Source: Brevibacterium picturae
GTDB lineage: Bacteria > Actinomycetota > Actinomycetes > Actinomycetales > Brevibacteriaceae
Direction: 5' to 3'
Length of the DNA: 23,651 bases
Assembly: GCF_030453725.1 (NCBI RefSeq)
Contig: NZ_JAKDJU010000029.1
Span: 1 to 23,651, forward strand
Shown: positions 6,558 through 15,180 of the stretch, one piece after another
Layout: each line of letters begins with the position of its first letter
Position numbering within the stretch: the first letter of the stretch is position 1
The notes under the pieces: model-generated
Database searches by the model: none
What the model saw: the letters and a program-made list of their open reading frames with translations, nothing else
What the model was told of the DNA's origin: nothing
Made by a program: the position numbers and the translations under genes

Positions 6558-8074
6558 TGACCGACGGTCCTGACCTCTTCTCCTCCGACGGCCCGGACCA
6601 GGGTAAGCCTGGTCCGGGCGTCGGCGGTTCGCGTGCCGATTCTGGTCGTGCCCTCGATCCGCTGGCCGTGCGGATGCGTCCGCGCACCATCGCCGAGGTG
6701 GTCGGCCAGGACCATCTGACGTTCCCCGGCTCACCGCTGGTCCAACTCGTCGAGGCCAGCGGGGGAGACCGGGCCGGAGCCTCCTCGGTGATCCTGTGGG
6801 GCCCTCCCGGGGTCGGCAAGACCACGCTGGCCCATGTCATCTCCCACGCACCGGGACGGACCTTCGTCGAACTCTCTGCCATCACCGCCGGCGTCAAGGA
6901 TGTGCGGCAGGTGATCGAGAACGCCCGGCGTGAGCGGGACATGTACCAGCGCACGACCGTGCTGTTCCTCGACGAGATCCACCGGTTCTCGAAGGCACAG
7001 CAGGACGCGCTGCTGCCGGCAGTGGAGAACCGCCTCGTCGTCCTGGTGGCGGCGACGACCGAGAACCCATCGTTCTCCATCATCTCTCCGCTGTTATCCC
7101 GTTCGCTTCTGCTCACACTGCGACCACTCGACGACGCCGCTATCGCCGATCTGCTCGACCGGGCCGTGGCCAGCGAACGGGGCCTGGCCGGTCAGTTCGA
7201 ACTCGAGTCGGCCGCGAAGGACTTCGTCGTCCGCATCGCCGGTGCCGATGCCAGACGGTCCCTGACGATCCTCGAAGCGGCTGCCGGAATCGCCACCGCA
7301 CAGGCGGAATTCGCCAAGGTCGGCGGTGTCGGTACGCACGATGACCCGGCGGACTCCGTTGACGCAAAGAGCGCCGACGGCTCCGGCGACACGGGTGACT
7401 CCGGCGAAGCGGCGGATGGTTCGCAGTCCGAGGACCGCCCGATCATCATCACCGAGGCCGCCTGCGCCGAGGCCAGCTCCGAAACGGTGCTGCGCTACGA
7501 CAAGAACGGCGACCAGCACTACGACGTCGTCTCCGCATTCATCAAATCGATCCGCGGCTCAGACGTCGACGCCGCATTGCACTATCTGGCCCGGATGATC
7601 GTCGCCGGGGAGGACCCCCGGTTCATCTCCCGCCGCGTCGTGATCTCGGCCGCCGAGGACATCGGGATGGCCGATCCGCAGGCATTGCCGATCGCGGTGG
7701 CAGCCTCCACAGCAGTGCAGAACATCGGCATGCCCGAAGGCCGCATTCCCCTCGCCGAGGCGGTCACCTACCTGGCGATGGCACCGAAGTCGAACGCCAG
7801 CTACCGTGCCCTCGATGCGGCGATCGCCGACGTCAAGAACGGCTTCTCGGGTCAAGTGCCGACCCATCTGCGCGACGCGCACTATCCCGGTGCCAAGGAA
7901 CTCGGACACGGTGAGGGCTACAAGTACTCGCACGACCATCCGCACGGTGTCGCAGCTCAGGAATACCTGCCGGAGACACTGCGCGGGAAGCGATACTACG
8001 AACCGACCGGCAACGGCCTGGAACGGTCCCTGGGGGAGCGGCTCGAAATGCTGCAGAGACTTCTGCGACCCTGA
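6557..8074 (+). CDS. rarA: Replication-associated recombination protein A (AAA+ ATPase)
   Basis: RarA/MgsA acts at stalled replication forks and is related to clamp-loader ATPases. The 505-residue protein has Walker A GPPGVGKTT (82-90), Walker B LFLDEIHRF (D139, E140), sensor 1 AATTENPSF and an arginine-finger region SPLLSRS. The C-terminal tetramerization part has AFIKSIRGSDVDAALHYLAR, GEDPRFISRRVVISAAEDIG and KSNASYRALDAA. Family members are about 410-450 residues. The surplus comes from a disordered N-terminal tail (about 1-36) and an acidic Asp/Ser/Gly-rich insert at about 255-294 between the AAA+ lid and the C-terminal domain. The start ATG 6557 shares a base with the aspS stop (TGATG), and a GAGG lies just upstream within aspS. 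There is no obvious terminator after it. Confidence 0.95.
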   Translation: MTDGPDLFSSDGPDQGKPGPGVGGSRADSGRALDPLAVRMRPRTIAEVVGQDHLTFPGSPLVQLVEASGGDRAGASSVILWGPPGVGKTTLAHVISHAPGRTFVELSAITAGVKDVRQVIENARRERDMYQRTTVLFLDEIHRFSKAQQDALLPAVENRLVVLVAATTENPSFSIISPLLSRSLLLTLRPLDDAAIADLLDRAVASERGLAGQFELESAAKDFVVRIAGADARRSLTILEAAAGIATAQAEFAKVGGVGTHDDPADSVDAKSADGSGDTGDSGEAADGSQSEDRPIIITEAACAEASSETVLRYDKNGDQHYDVVSAFIKSIRGSDVDAALHYLARMIVAGEDPRFISRRVVISAAEDIGMADPQALPIAVAASTAVQNIGMPEGRIPLAEAVTYLAMAPKSNASYRALDAAIADVKNGFSGQVPTHLRDAHYPGAKELGHGEGYKYSHDHPHGVAAQEYLPETLRGKRYYEPTGNGLERSLGERLEMLQRLLRP

Positions 8075-8212
8075 TCTCGGCACACGATGACCGAAAATCG
8101 CCTCCGATCTCCTCCCCCTGATTCTTCAGACACGGTAGTTTTGTGCACAGGGTGAAAGCGTGCCGCAGCCATGGTCGGTGAGTCGGCGCAGTAGTGGCCA
8201 AGGAGGGTCGGC

Positions 8213-9823
8213 GTGCAGGAGATCATCGTCATCATCGCGGTCGCCCTCGCGCTCGGCCTGGTCGCCCATGAGCTGCGCATTCCTCCGCTCGTCGGCTTCC
8301 TCGGCGCCGGGTTCCTGCTCCACCTCCTCGGCGCCACCGCCTTCGCGGGCCTCGGACTGGTCTCCGACCTCGGCGTGATCCTGCTCCTGTTCACCATCGG
8401 GCTGAAGTTCGATCTGCGTTCACTGATCCAGCCCGAGGCCTACGGCACTGCCGCCCTCCACATGCTCACAAGTGTCCTGGTCGGGGCCGGCACGATCGGG
8501 CTCGCCGCGGTCATCGGGGTCGTCACCCTCGACGGTGGCCTGGGGACCGTGGGCCTGCTCGGGTTCGCACTCTCGTTCTCGTCGACGGTCCTCGTGGTCA
8601 AGGTGCTCGAAGACCGTTCCGATGACGGTTCGTACTACGGCCAGATCGCCATCGCCATCCTCGTCTTCCAAGACATCGCCGCGGTCGCCTTCATTACGGT
8701 CGCAGGGGAGGAGCCGCCGAGCCCGTGGGCCTTCGCACTGGTTCTCCTGGTTCCCGCCTCATGGGTGCTGCGCCGCGTTCTCGACCGCGTGGGACGCGGT
8801 GGACTGCTCGTGCTCTTCGGCGTGGTCATGGCGCTGGGGCCGGGCTACGTCGCCTTCGAGTCCGTGGGCATCCACGGCGACCTCGGTGCCCTGGCGATGG
8901 GTCTGCTCTTCGCCAGCCATCCCAGATCCACCGAACTGTCCAAATCCCTGTTCAGCGTCAAAGAACTCTTCCTCGTCGCCTTCTTCGTCGAGATCGGTCT
9001 CCAGGCGGTACCGACCTGGGCCGATCTGGCACTGGCGCTGATCCTGTGCGTGGTTCTCATCCCGTTCAATTTCATCAGCTTCTATCTGATGGGCCGTCTC
9101 TTCGGTCTGCGCAATCGGACCAGCATCCGGACCAGTCTGGCATTGAGCAATTTCTCCGAATTCGCGCTCATCGTCGTCGCCGTCGGGGTGGCCAACGGGG
9201 TCTTCGCGGACAACTGGCTGACAGTGACGACACTGGCCGTAGCCATCGGCATGATCATCTCCTCGCTGGCCAACGCGTCCAGCCTGCCGATCGTGGCCCG
9301 TCTCGACGAGATCCTGCCGGACGAGAACGAAGCCCGCCTGAGGCCCATCGACCGACCGATCGACACGGGGGTCGCCGAGGTGGTGGTGCTGGGTATGGGA
9401 CGCATCGGTCGTGGCGCCTACGAACGGCTCGTCGATCGCGGCGGTCTGTCGGTCATCGGCATCGACAATGATCACCTGGTGGTGGAGGAGCTGGAGCGCG
9501 AAGAGTTCAATGTGCTCGAAGGCGACGCCACCGACCACGAATTCTGGCATCGACTGGTGGTCGGCGGAAAGGCCCGTACGGTCATCTTGGCCATGGCGAT
9601 CCACGACTCGAACATATTCGCGCTCGACCAGCTGCGGATCGCCGGTTTCGACGGCACCATCGCAGCGGTGGTGCAGCGCCAGGACCAGGTTGGTCACTTC
9701 ACTGCTGCAGGGGCGCACGCAGTCGTCAACATCTACAGTGGCTCGGGCGCAGCGGTCGCCGATGCGGCAATGGAACCGCCGGCCGGTCGAGGACCCGATG
9801 AGGCCGGCCACACCGAAGTGTGA
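8213..9823 (+). CDS. CPA2/KefB-type monovalent cation:proton antiporter with RCK_N domain
   Basis: The 536-residue integral membrane protein has about 11-13 hydrophobic segments over residues 1-370 (Na+/H+ exchanger domain), including the CPA2-like HELRIPPLVGFLGAGFLL, LLLFTIGLKFDLRSL and LVFQDIAAVAFI (an F/QD motif expected in the transport core). A cytosolic Rossmann RCK_N/TrkA_N domain follows at about 388-510, with GMGRIG (394-399), GIDND and GDATDHEFW. This domain normally binds a nucleotide and gates transport. There is no RCK_C domain: the chain ends about 25 residues after RCK_N. It probably exchanges K+ or Na+ for H+, though the ion cannot be decided from sequence. GTG 8213 has AAGGAGG (8200-8206) upstream. 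It stands alone between rarA and rpsD, with 138 bases before it and 225 after it, so it is probably its own transcription unit. Confidence 0.9.
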   Translation: MQEIIVIIAVALALGLVAHELRIPPLVGFLGAGFLLHLLGATAFAGLGLVSDLGVILLLFTIGLKFDLRSLIQPEAYGTAALHMLTSVLVGAGTIGLAAVIGVVTLDGGLGTVGLLGFALSFSSTVLVVKVLEDRSDDGSYYGQIAIAILVFQDIAAVAFITVAGEEPPSPWAFALVLLVPASWVLRRVLDRVGRGGLLVLFGVVMALGPGYVAFESVGIHGDLGALAMGLLFASHPRSTELSKSLFSVKELFLVAFFVEIGLQAVPTWADLALALILCVVLIPFNFISFYLMGRLFGLRNRTSIRTSLALSNFSEFALIVVAVGVANGVFADNWLTVTTLAVAIGMIISSLANASSLPIVARLDEILPDENEARLRPIDRPIDTGVAEVVVLGMGRIGRGAYERLVDRGGLSVIGIDNDHLVVEELEREEFNVLEGDATDHEFWHRLVVGGKARTVILAMAIHDSNIFALDQLRIAGFDGTIAAVVQRQDQVGHFTAAGAHAVVNIYSGSGAAVADAAMEPPAGRGPDEAGHTEV

Positions 9824-9868
9824 CCTTCAGCGCACCTGCCGGAGCCGAGCTCCCCACGGACACCTGCA

Positions 9869-9898
9869 TTGCGCCTGGGTCTGGACTTCGGCTAGGAT
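9869..9898 (+). promoter_or_regulatory. rpsD: Promoter of rpsD
   Basis: TTGCGC (9869-9874) and TAGGAT (9893-9898) are separated by 18 bases, a good SigA-type pair for a high-GC actinobacterium. Transcription would start near 9905, giving a leader of about 144 bases before the GTG of rpsD. Confidence 0.55.
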
Positions 9899-9904
9899 GG
9901 ATTG

Positions 9905-10048
9905 CTGTTGTGCCTGCACGCTAAAGGCGGTCGGTGCGAGCGGATCTCGACGCTCAATCCCTCTTTCCCATCCAGGGAAACAACCGTTTCGACTAGGGCG
10001 AGAACCCATGGCCGGTCGAGACACACCATATTGATGAAAGGTAATACA
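9905..10048 (+). promoter_or_regulatory. rpsD: rpsD 5' leader with overlapping alternative hairpins
   Basis: The leader is long for a ribosomal protein gene. TTTCCC (9964-9969) pairs with GGGAAA (9975-9980) around a 5-base loop. GAAAC (9977-9981) pairs with GTTTC (9986-9990) around a 4-base loop. The two stems share 9977-9980, so only one can form at a time. Upstream, GAGCG and CGCTC can pair around 9937-9955. An eight-codon open frame, ATG 10008 to TGA 10032-10034 (MAGRDTPY), ends on an ATG in frame with rpsD. S4 autoregulates its own mRNA in other bacteria, so autoregulation is plausible; no known Rfam-style S4 leader was recognised. Confidence 0.45.
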
Positions 10049-10675
10049 GTGCCAGCACCAGCACGTAACCGCCGGATGACGCGCGTCTCGCGCGCTCTCG
10101 GCATGCCGCTGACTCCGAAGGCGGAGAAGTACTTCGAGCGTCGCCCGTACCCTCCGGGCGAGCACGGCCGCGCCCGTCGTCGCAATGACAGCGACTACTC
10201 GGTTCGTCTCAAGGAGAAGCAGCGTCTTCGCGCCCAGTACGGCATCCGCGAAGCTCAGATGCTCAAGATCTACAAGGAGTCCAGCCGCCTCTCCGGTCTG
10301 ACCGGTGAGACCATGGTCGAGCTCCTCGAGTCGCGTCTCGACTCCCTGGTGCTGCGTTCGGGCTTCGCTCGGACCATCGCCCAGGCACGTCAGTTCGTCG
10401 TCCACCGTCACATCACCGTTGACGGCCAGCGCGTCGATCGTCCTTCGTTCCGTGTGAAGGAAGGACAGACCATCCAGGTCCACGCCAGAAGCGCGACAAT
10501 GGATCCGTTCCAGGTCGCCGCAGCCGGTGGACACAAGGATGTTCTCCCGGCAGTTCCGGGTTACCTCAACGTCAACCTCGAAGGTCTGCAGACCACCCTG
10601 CTTCGTCGCCCCAAGCGCGAAGAGGTTCCAGTGACCGTCGACGTTCAGCTGGTCGTCGAGCACTACTCGCGCTGA
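10049..10675 (+). CDS. rpsD: 30S ribosomal protein S4
   Basis: A primary 16S rRNA-binding protein of the small subunit. The 208-residue sequence has the actinobacterial N-terminus RVSRALGMPLTPKAEKYFER, then RPYPPGEHGRARRR and LKEKQRLRAQYGIREAQM, and the S4 RNA-binding domain LESRLDSLVLRSGFARTIAQ, followed by ARQFVVHRHITVDGQRVDRP. It has no cysteine, so it is the zinc-free (C-minus) form. Length matches the family. GTG 10049 is chosen because GAAAGG lies eight bases upstream; the in-frame ATG at 10034 would contain that ribosome binding site. It is monocistronic, with a promoter in front and a strong hairpin behind. Confidence 0.97.
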   Translation: MPAPARNRRMTRVSRALGMPLTPKAEKYFERRPYPPGEHGRARRRNDSDYSVRLKEKQRLRAQYGIREAQMLKIYKESSRLSGLTGETMVELLESRLDSLVLRSGFARTIAQARQFVVHRHITVDGQRVDRPSFRVKEGQTIQVHARSATMDPFQVAAAGGHKDVLPAVPGYLNVNLEGLQTTLLRRPKREEVPVTVDVQLVVEHYSR

Positions 10676-10700
10676 TCACCCCAGAGGGATCGCACGGCAG

Positions 10701-10733
10701 CAACTGCCCGGAACGTCGAGTTCCGGGCAGTTG
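10701..10733 (+). terminator. Terminator hairpin after rpsD
   Basis: A perfect 14-bp stem (10701-10714 with 10720-10733, core ACTGCCCGGAAC) closes a 5-base loop 25 bases after the rpsD stop. Only a short mixed T stretch follows, typical of actinobacterial L-shaped terminators. The rest of the gap to alaS (10734-10850) shows no gene that I can support. Confidence 0.75.
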
Positions 10734-10858
10734 TGCATTCACCCCTGCAAACGCCGGGTCGGTCTCTTCGCAGGCCAGGCCCCCGGTGGCTGATCTCGGG
10801 GTGACCCGCGGGTCGACGGCGCGCGGCGTCGGCACCTCGCATACTGTGGATGAGCCAC

Positions 10859-10864
10859 TAAACT
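10859..10864 (+). promoter_or_regulatory. alaS: Candidate -10 of alaS
   Basis: TAAACT lies 49 bases before the alaS ATG, in the most AT-rich part of the gap. TCGCAT at 10837-10842 is a poor -35, 16 bases upstream. A short direct repeat (GAGTGCA twice, about 10874-10888) lies in the leader. Confidence 0.35.
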
Positions 10865-10913
10865 AATCCCTGATGAGTGCAAGAGTGCACACGCAACATG
10901 TGAAAGGCCTTGG

Positions 10914-13568
10914 ATGAAGACGGCAGAGATCAAACAGCGCTGGTTGGACTACTTCGAAGCGAATGGGCACGCGGTCGTCCCCTCAGCGTCGGTGATCAGC
11001 TCCGACCCATCGATCCTGTTCAACATTGCGGGAATGGTGCAGTTCATCCCGTACCTCACCGGTCGCGAGCCTGCCCCGTTCAATCGCGCCACGAGCGTAC
11101 AGAAGTGCGTGCGCACCGGCGACATCGAAGAGGTCGGCAAGACCACCCGCCACGGCACCTTCTTCCAGATGAATGGCAACTTCTCATTTGGTGACTACTT
11201 CAAACGCGATGCCATTCGCTTCGCCTGGGGTCTGCTGACGAACTCCGTGGAAGACGGCGGGTTCGGCTTCGATGGGAATCTGCTGTGGGCGACAGTCCAT
11301 GAGGACGACATCGAGACCATCGACCTGTGGCTCGACGAGACCTCGATTCCGCGTGAGCGCATCCAGCCGCGCGACAATGACGACAACTTCTGGCACACCG
11401 GACAGCCCGGCCCCGGCGGCTACTGCTCCGAGATCTACTTCGACCGCGGTCCCGAATACGGCCTCGAAGGCGGACCTGTGGCCGATGAGGACCGCTATAT
11501 CGAGATCTGGAACCTCGTGTTCATGGAATTCGAACTCAGCGAAGTCCGCTCCAAGGTCGACTTCGACATCGCCGGCGAGCTCCCCGCGAAGAACATCGAC
11601 ACCGGCATGGGCCTCGAGCGCGTCGCCTTCCTGCTCCAGGGTGTTGAGAACATGTATGAGATCGACGAGGTCTTCCCGGTCATCGAGGCCGCCAGCCGAC
11701 TCTCGGGACACAAATACGGTGGCGATCACGATGCCGACGTGCAGATGCGCGTCGTGGCCGACCACGTGCGCTCGTCCCTCATCATCATCGGCGACGGTGT
11801 CCGACCCGGCAACGAAGGCCGCGGCTACATCCTGCGCCGTCTCCTGCGCCGTGCCGTGCGCGCCATGCGCCTCCTCGGCGTGACCAGCGAGGTTCTGCCC
11901 GAACTGCTTCCGGTGTCGATGGAATCGATGAAACTGTCCTACCCGGAGCTGGAGGTCGACTTCGATCGCATCTCCCGCATCGCGTATGCCGAGGAGAAGG
12001 CGTTCCTGCGGACCCTGGAATCCGGCACTCAGCTGTTCCAGAACGCGGCCGCATCGCTGCCCGAATCGGACAGGACCCTCAGCGGCGACGTCGCGTTCGC
12101 CCTGCACGACACCCACGGCTTCCCGATCGACCTGACGTTGGAAATGGCCTCCGAACAAGGCGTCCATGTCGACGAGGAGGGCTTCCGGGCCCTGATGAGC
12201 GAACAGCGGACCCGCGCGAAGGCCGACGCGAAGGCGAAGAAGGGCGGCGGACATGCCGATCTCTCCGCCTATTCCGCGCTGCTCGATGACGGCGCTTCGG
12301 AATTCGTCGGCTACGACCGGCTCGAAGCTGATTCCCGGGTGCGCGGAATCGTCGTCGACGGGCTCGCCCAGGAAGTCCTGTCACCGGGACAGAGCGCCGA
12401 CCTCATCCTCGATCTGACCCCGTTCTACGCCGAGGCCGGCGGACAGCGCGCCGATATAGGCCTCATCAGGGGCCATGGCTTCACCGCCCGTGTCCTCGAT
12501 GTGCAGAATCCCGTCAAGGGGCTCCCCGCACACCGAGTGGAAGTCATCGACGGTGAGATCCACGTCGGGGCCGAGGTCCTGGCCGTCGTCGACCACGACC
12601 ACCGGTTCCAGGGTTCGCAAGCCCACACGGCCACGCACCTCGTCCATGCCGCACTGCGGGAGATCCTCGGAACTCACGCCGTCCAGGCCGGTTCGATGAA
12701 CCAGCCCGGCTACATGCGCTTCGACTATTCGTTCCCCGAAGCCCCGAGCGCCCAGATGCGGGCGGAGATCGAAGACGTCGCCAACCTCGCCGTCCGCTCG
12801 AACTACGAGGTCGGCACCGAATTCCTGCCGTTCGAAGACGCCCGAAAATCAGGGGCGATGGCACTCTTCGGCGAGAAGTATCCGAACATCGTGCGCGTCG
12901 TCGACATCGGCGGACCGTTCTCCCGCGAACTCTGCGGAGGCACTCACGTCGGAGCCTCGTCCGAGGTCGGGCCGATCTCCGTGCTGTCCGAAGCCTCCGT
13001 GGGCTCGGGCGTGCGCCGCATCGAGGCTGCCGTGGGCATGGATGCCTTCCGCTCACTGGCCGCAGAACGCAGCATCGTGTCCTCGCTGTCCGACATGCTC
13101 AAGGTGCCGGGAACAGATGTGAAAGAACGCGTCGGGGACCTGATGAGCAAGCTCAAGGACGCGGAGAAGGAGATTGCACGACTGAATTCCCAACAGCTCC
13201 TCGCCTCGGCCGGAAAGTTCCTCGACAATGCCGAGACCGTGGGATCGACACTGTTCGTCGTCGCCGAACTCGGTGCGGTCTCGAACGCCGGAGACATCCG
13301 CACCGTCGTCACCGACCTGCGCAGCCGAGTCTCAGATCGCAGCGCCGTCGTCCTGGGAATCGGGACGAGCAACGCAAAACCCGTCGTCGTCATCGCCACG
13401 ACAGCTTCCGCACGGGAGGACGGACACCAGGCCGGCAAGCTCGTGTCCCTGGCCTGCGGCGAACTCGGCGGTGGCGGCGGCGGAAAGCCCGATCTCGCCC
13501 AGGGCGGCGGCAGCGACGTATCCGCGGTCCCCGCTGCCATTGGAGCGGTCAAGGCAGCTCTCCTGTGA
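10914..13568 (+). CDS. alaS: Alanyl-tRNA synthetase
   Basis: Charges tRNA-Ala and edits mischarged Ser/Gly. The 884-residue protein opens with the class II catalytic core, with KTTRHGTFFQMNGNFSFGDY near residues 78-97 and GMGLERVAFLLQG near 233-245. The editing domain carries its zinc ligands at H571 and H575 (HTATH) and at C674 and H678 (CGGTH). The C-terminal oligomerization domain of the DHHA1 type has the glycine-rich GGGGGGKPDLAQGGG. Length is normal. ATG 10914 has AAAGG six bases upstream. The GTGA overlap with ruvX indicates translational coupling and the start of a long operon of small overlaps. Confidence 0.97.
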   Translation: MKTAEIKQRWLDYFEANGHAVVPSASVISSDPSILFNIAGMVQFIPYLTGREPAPFNRATSVQKCVRTGDIEEVGKTTRHGTFFQMNGNFSFGDYFKRDAIRFAWGLLTNSVEDGGFGFDGNLLWATVHEDDIETIDLWLDETSIPRERIQPRDNDDNFWHTGQPGPGGYCSEIYFDRGPEYGLEGGPVADEDRYIEIWNLVFMEFELSEVRSKVDFDIAGELPAKNIDTGMGLERVAFLLQGVENMYEIDEVFPVIEAASRLSGHKYGGDHDADVQMRVVADHVRSSLIIIGDGVRPGNEGRGYILRRLLRRAVRAMRLLGVTSEVLPELLPVSMESMKLSYPELEVDFDRISRIAYAEEKAFLRTLESGTQLFQNAAASLPESDRTLSGDVAFALHDTHGFPIDLTLEMASEQGVHVDEEGFRALMSEQRTRAKADAKAKKGGGHADLSAYSALLDDGASEFVGYDRLEADSRVRGIVVDGLAQEVLSPGQSADLILDLTPFYAEAGGQRADIGLIRGHGFTARVLDVQNPVKGLPAHRVEVIDGEIHVGAEVLAVVDHDHRFQGSQAHTATHLVHAALREILGTHAVQAGSMNQPGYMRFDYSFPEAPSAQMRAEIEDVANLAVRSNYEVGTEFLPFEDARKSGAMALFGEKYPNIVRVVDIGGPFSRELCGGTHVGASSEVGPISVLSEASVGSGVRRIEAAVGMDAFRSLAAERSIVSSLSDMLKVPGTDVKERVGDLMSKLKDAEKEIARLNSQQLLASAGKFLDNAETVGSTLFVVAELGAVSNAGDIRTVVTDLRSRVSDRSAVVLGIGTSNAKPVVVIATTASAREDGHQAGKLVSLACGELGGGGGGKPDLAQGGGSDVSAVPAAIGAVKAALL

Positions 13569-14041
13569 GTTTCCGCCGAGGTCGACGCTTGGGCCTCGAC
13601 ATCGGTTCGGTGCGCATCGGGGTGGCCAGCAGCGACCCCGACGGCATCCTCGCCACACCATTGACGGTGGTCCGTCGGAGAGACGAGCCCGCGGCGCTGA
13701 AGGCGCTGCGGGAGATCATCGACGAATACGAGCCGATCGAGCTGCTCATCGGCGACCCGAAATCCCTTGACGGAGCAGCCCGGGCGGCGGCGGCGACCGC
13801 GCTGGAATTCGCCCGGCGGATCAGCGTTGCCACCGCGACGCCCATCCGCCTCGTTGACGAGCGCTTCACCACGGTCGAAGCCCATCACGCACTGGCAGCC
13901 GCCGGGAAGAACTCTCGCCAACGCCGTGAGATCGTTGATGCTCAGGCCGCCGTGATCATCTTGCAGAACGCCCTCGAATTCGAACACAACACCGGTGCAC
14001 CCGCCGGTCGAGCGATGCCCGACGAGGAGAGTGAGCAATGA
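13565..14041 (+). CDS. ruvX: YqgF/RuvX family Holliday-junction-resolvase-like protein
   Basis: The 158-residue RNase H-fold protein has LGLDIGSVRIGVASSD (catalytic Asp12), LLIGDPKSLDG, RLVDERFTT (Asp98, Glu99) and EIVDAQAA (Asp125), the acidic residues expected for the active site. The usual GLP in the second motif reads GDP here. YqgF homologues act in pre-16S rRNA 5' maturation in E. coli and as nucleases in other bacteria, so the exact substrate here is uncertain. GTG 13565 overlaps the alaS stop by four bases (GTGA), and the gene end overlaps mltG by four (ATGA). This alaS-ruvX-mltG-aroE order is widely conserved in actinobacteria. Confidence 0.93.
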   Translation: MSFRRGRRLGLDIGSVRIGVASSDPDGILATPLTVVRRRDEPAALKALREIIDEYEPIELLIGDPKSLDGAARAAAATALEFARRISVATATPIRLVDERFTTVEAHHALAAAGKNSRQRREIVDAQAAVIILQNALEFEHNTGAPAGRAMPDEESEQ

Positions 14042-15180
14042 GTCCGTTCCCAGGTGAGTTCCTGGAAGACGAAGGGCTGACCCGGTCCGACCTCAAAGCC
14101 AGGAAGCACCGGCGGATGATGCGCAGGCGCCGGACGACGGCGATCGTCGTCATCTGCGTGCTCGTCTTCGGCATCGGAGGATTCTTCGGCGTCAGAGCCG
14201 CCGGCGGAGTCTTCGACGATCTGTTCGGTCCCAAGGGCGATTACGAAGGCGCAGGCACCAGTGAGGTCTCCATCGAGATCCCGCCGGGGGCTTCGGCACG
14301 CTCCGTGGCCAACCAGCTCGTCGAGGCCGGTGTGATCATGAACTCCGAACCGTTCCTCGACGAGATCGAACGTCGCGACGTCACGATCCAGGCCGGGCCG
14401 ATCATCCTGCGGGAGAAGATGAGCTCCGAGGCTGCGGTGGAAGCGATCGTCAATCCGATCAAGCCTCCCAAGATCACGATTGCCGAGGGGCGAAAGATCG
14501 AACAGATCAAGGCCAAGATGGTCGAGTCGGGGATGAAGGCCGAAGAGGTTGACAAGGCCATCGACGACAAGGCTCCGAAGGACTACGGTCTCGACGTCGA
14601 AGCCCCCAGCCTCGAAGGATATCTGTATCCGGCCACCTACAACCTCAACAAGAACAAGACCGCTGAGGACATCGTGTCCGCAATGGTCGACAAAACGAAG
14701 CGGGAGATCGAGAAGGCCGACATCGACCTCGACGACGCCAATCGGATCATGACATTGGCCAGCCTCGTCGAAATCGAGTCGCCCGGTGACGAAGAGGTGC
14801 GGAAGAAGGTTGCGCGAGTCTTCCTCAACCGTATTTCGGAGGATTCGAACACCGGCAGACTGCTCCAATCCGATGCGACCGTGGCCTACATCCACGGTGC
14901 CCGCAGCGACCTGACGACAACGAAGAAGGAACGCGAATCCGACAGCCCGTACAACACGTACAAGAAGAAGGGGCTGCCGCCGGGACCGATCAATTCACCC
15001 AGCTCCGGTGCCGTCGACGCGGCACTGAACCCAACCGAGGGAGACTGGCAGTTCTTCGTGGCCACGAACCCGGACACAGGCGAAACCAAGTTCGCCAAGA
15101 CCTACGAAGAGCATAAGAAGAACGTCGAGATCTACCGGGAGTGGCTCAAACAGCACGGAGAGGACAACGGCGACACATGA
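14038..15180 (+). CDS. mltG: Endolytic murein transglycosylase MltG (YceG-like)
   Basis: MltG cuts nascent peptidoglycan strands at the membrane. The 380-residue protein has a basic cytosolic N-terminus (residues 1-32), one transmembrane helix (about 33-51, AIVVICVLVFGIGGFFGV) and an external YceG domain. A LysM-like part (IPPGASARSVANQLVEAGVI) is followed by LEGYLYPATYNL, then LASLVEIES with the catalytic Glu at 245, ARVFLNRI, LQSDATVAYI, YNTYKKKGLPPGPINSPSSG and ALNPTEGDWQFFVA. This order is diagnostic. The start ATG lies within the ruvX stop, and the stop overlaps the aroE start by four bases, so it is translated as part of the operon. Confidence 0.95.
   Translation: MSPFPGEFLEDEGLTRSDLKARKHRRMMRRRRTTAIVVICVLVFGIGGFFGVRAAGGVFDDLFGPKGDYEGAGTSEVSIEIPPGASARSVANQLVEAGVIMNSEPFLDEIERRDVTIQAGPIILREKMSSEAAVEAIVNPIKPPKITIAEGRKIEQIKAKMVESGMKAEEVDKAIDDKAPKDYGLDVEAPSLEGYLYPATYNLNKNKTAEDIVSAMVDKTKREIEKADIDLDDANRIMTLASLVEIESPGDEEVRKKVARVFLNRISEDSNTGRLLQSDATVAYIHGARSDLTTTKKERESDSPYNTYKKKGLPPGPINSPSSGAVDAALNPTEGDWQFFVATNPDTGETKFAKTYEEHKKNVEIYREWLKQHGEDNGDT

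Noticed and set aside
5352..6734. 460-codon minus-strand open frame opposite aspS and the rarA start
   Set aside because: Mirror of well-conserved aspS; composition is Gly/Asp/Val-rich without motifs and it crosses the gene boundary.
8075..8212. Riboswitch or promoter in front of the antiporter
   Set aside because: No conserved riboswitch motif and no acceptable -35/-10 pair could be read in the 138 bases; only the AAGGAGG ribosome binding site is clear.
8759..9811. 350-codon minus-strand open frame opposite the antiporter
   Set aside because: The His/Asp/Gln-rich product is the antisense image of membrane-helix codons.
10572..10835. Small minus-strand open frame across the rpsD end and its terminator
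   Set aside because: It would read through the terminator hairpin and the rpsD coding end; no ribosome binding site or family resemblance.
12944..14038. 364-codon minus-strand open frame opposite alaS and ruvX
   Set aside because: Spans two established genes in opposite sense, low-complexity Ser/Thr/Arg product, no motif.
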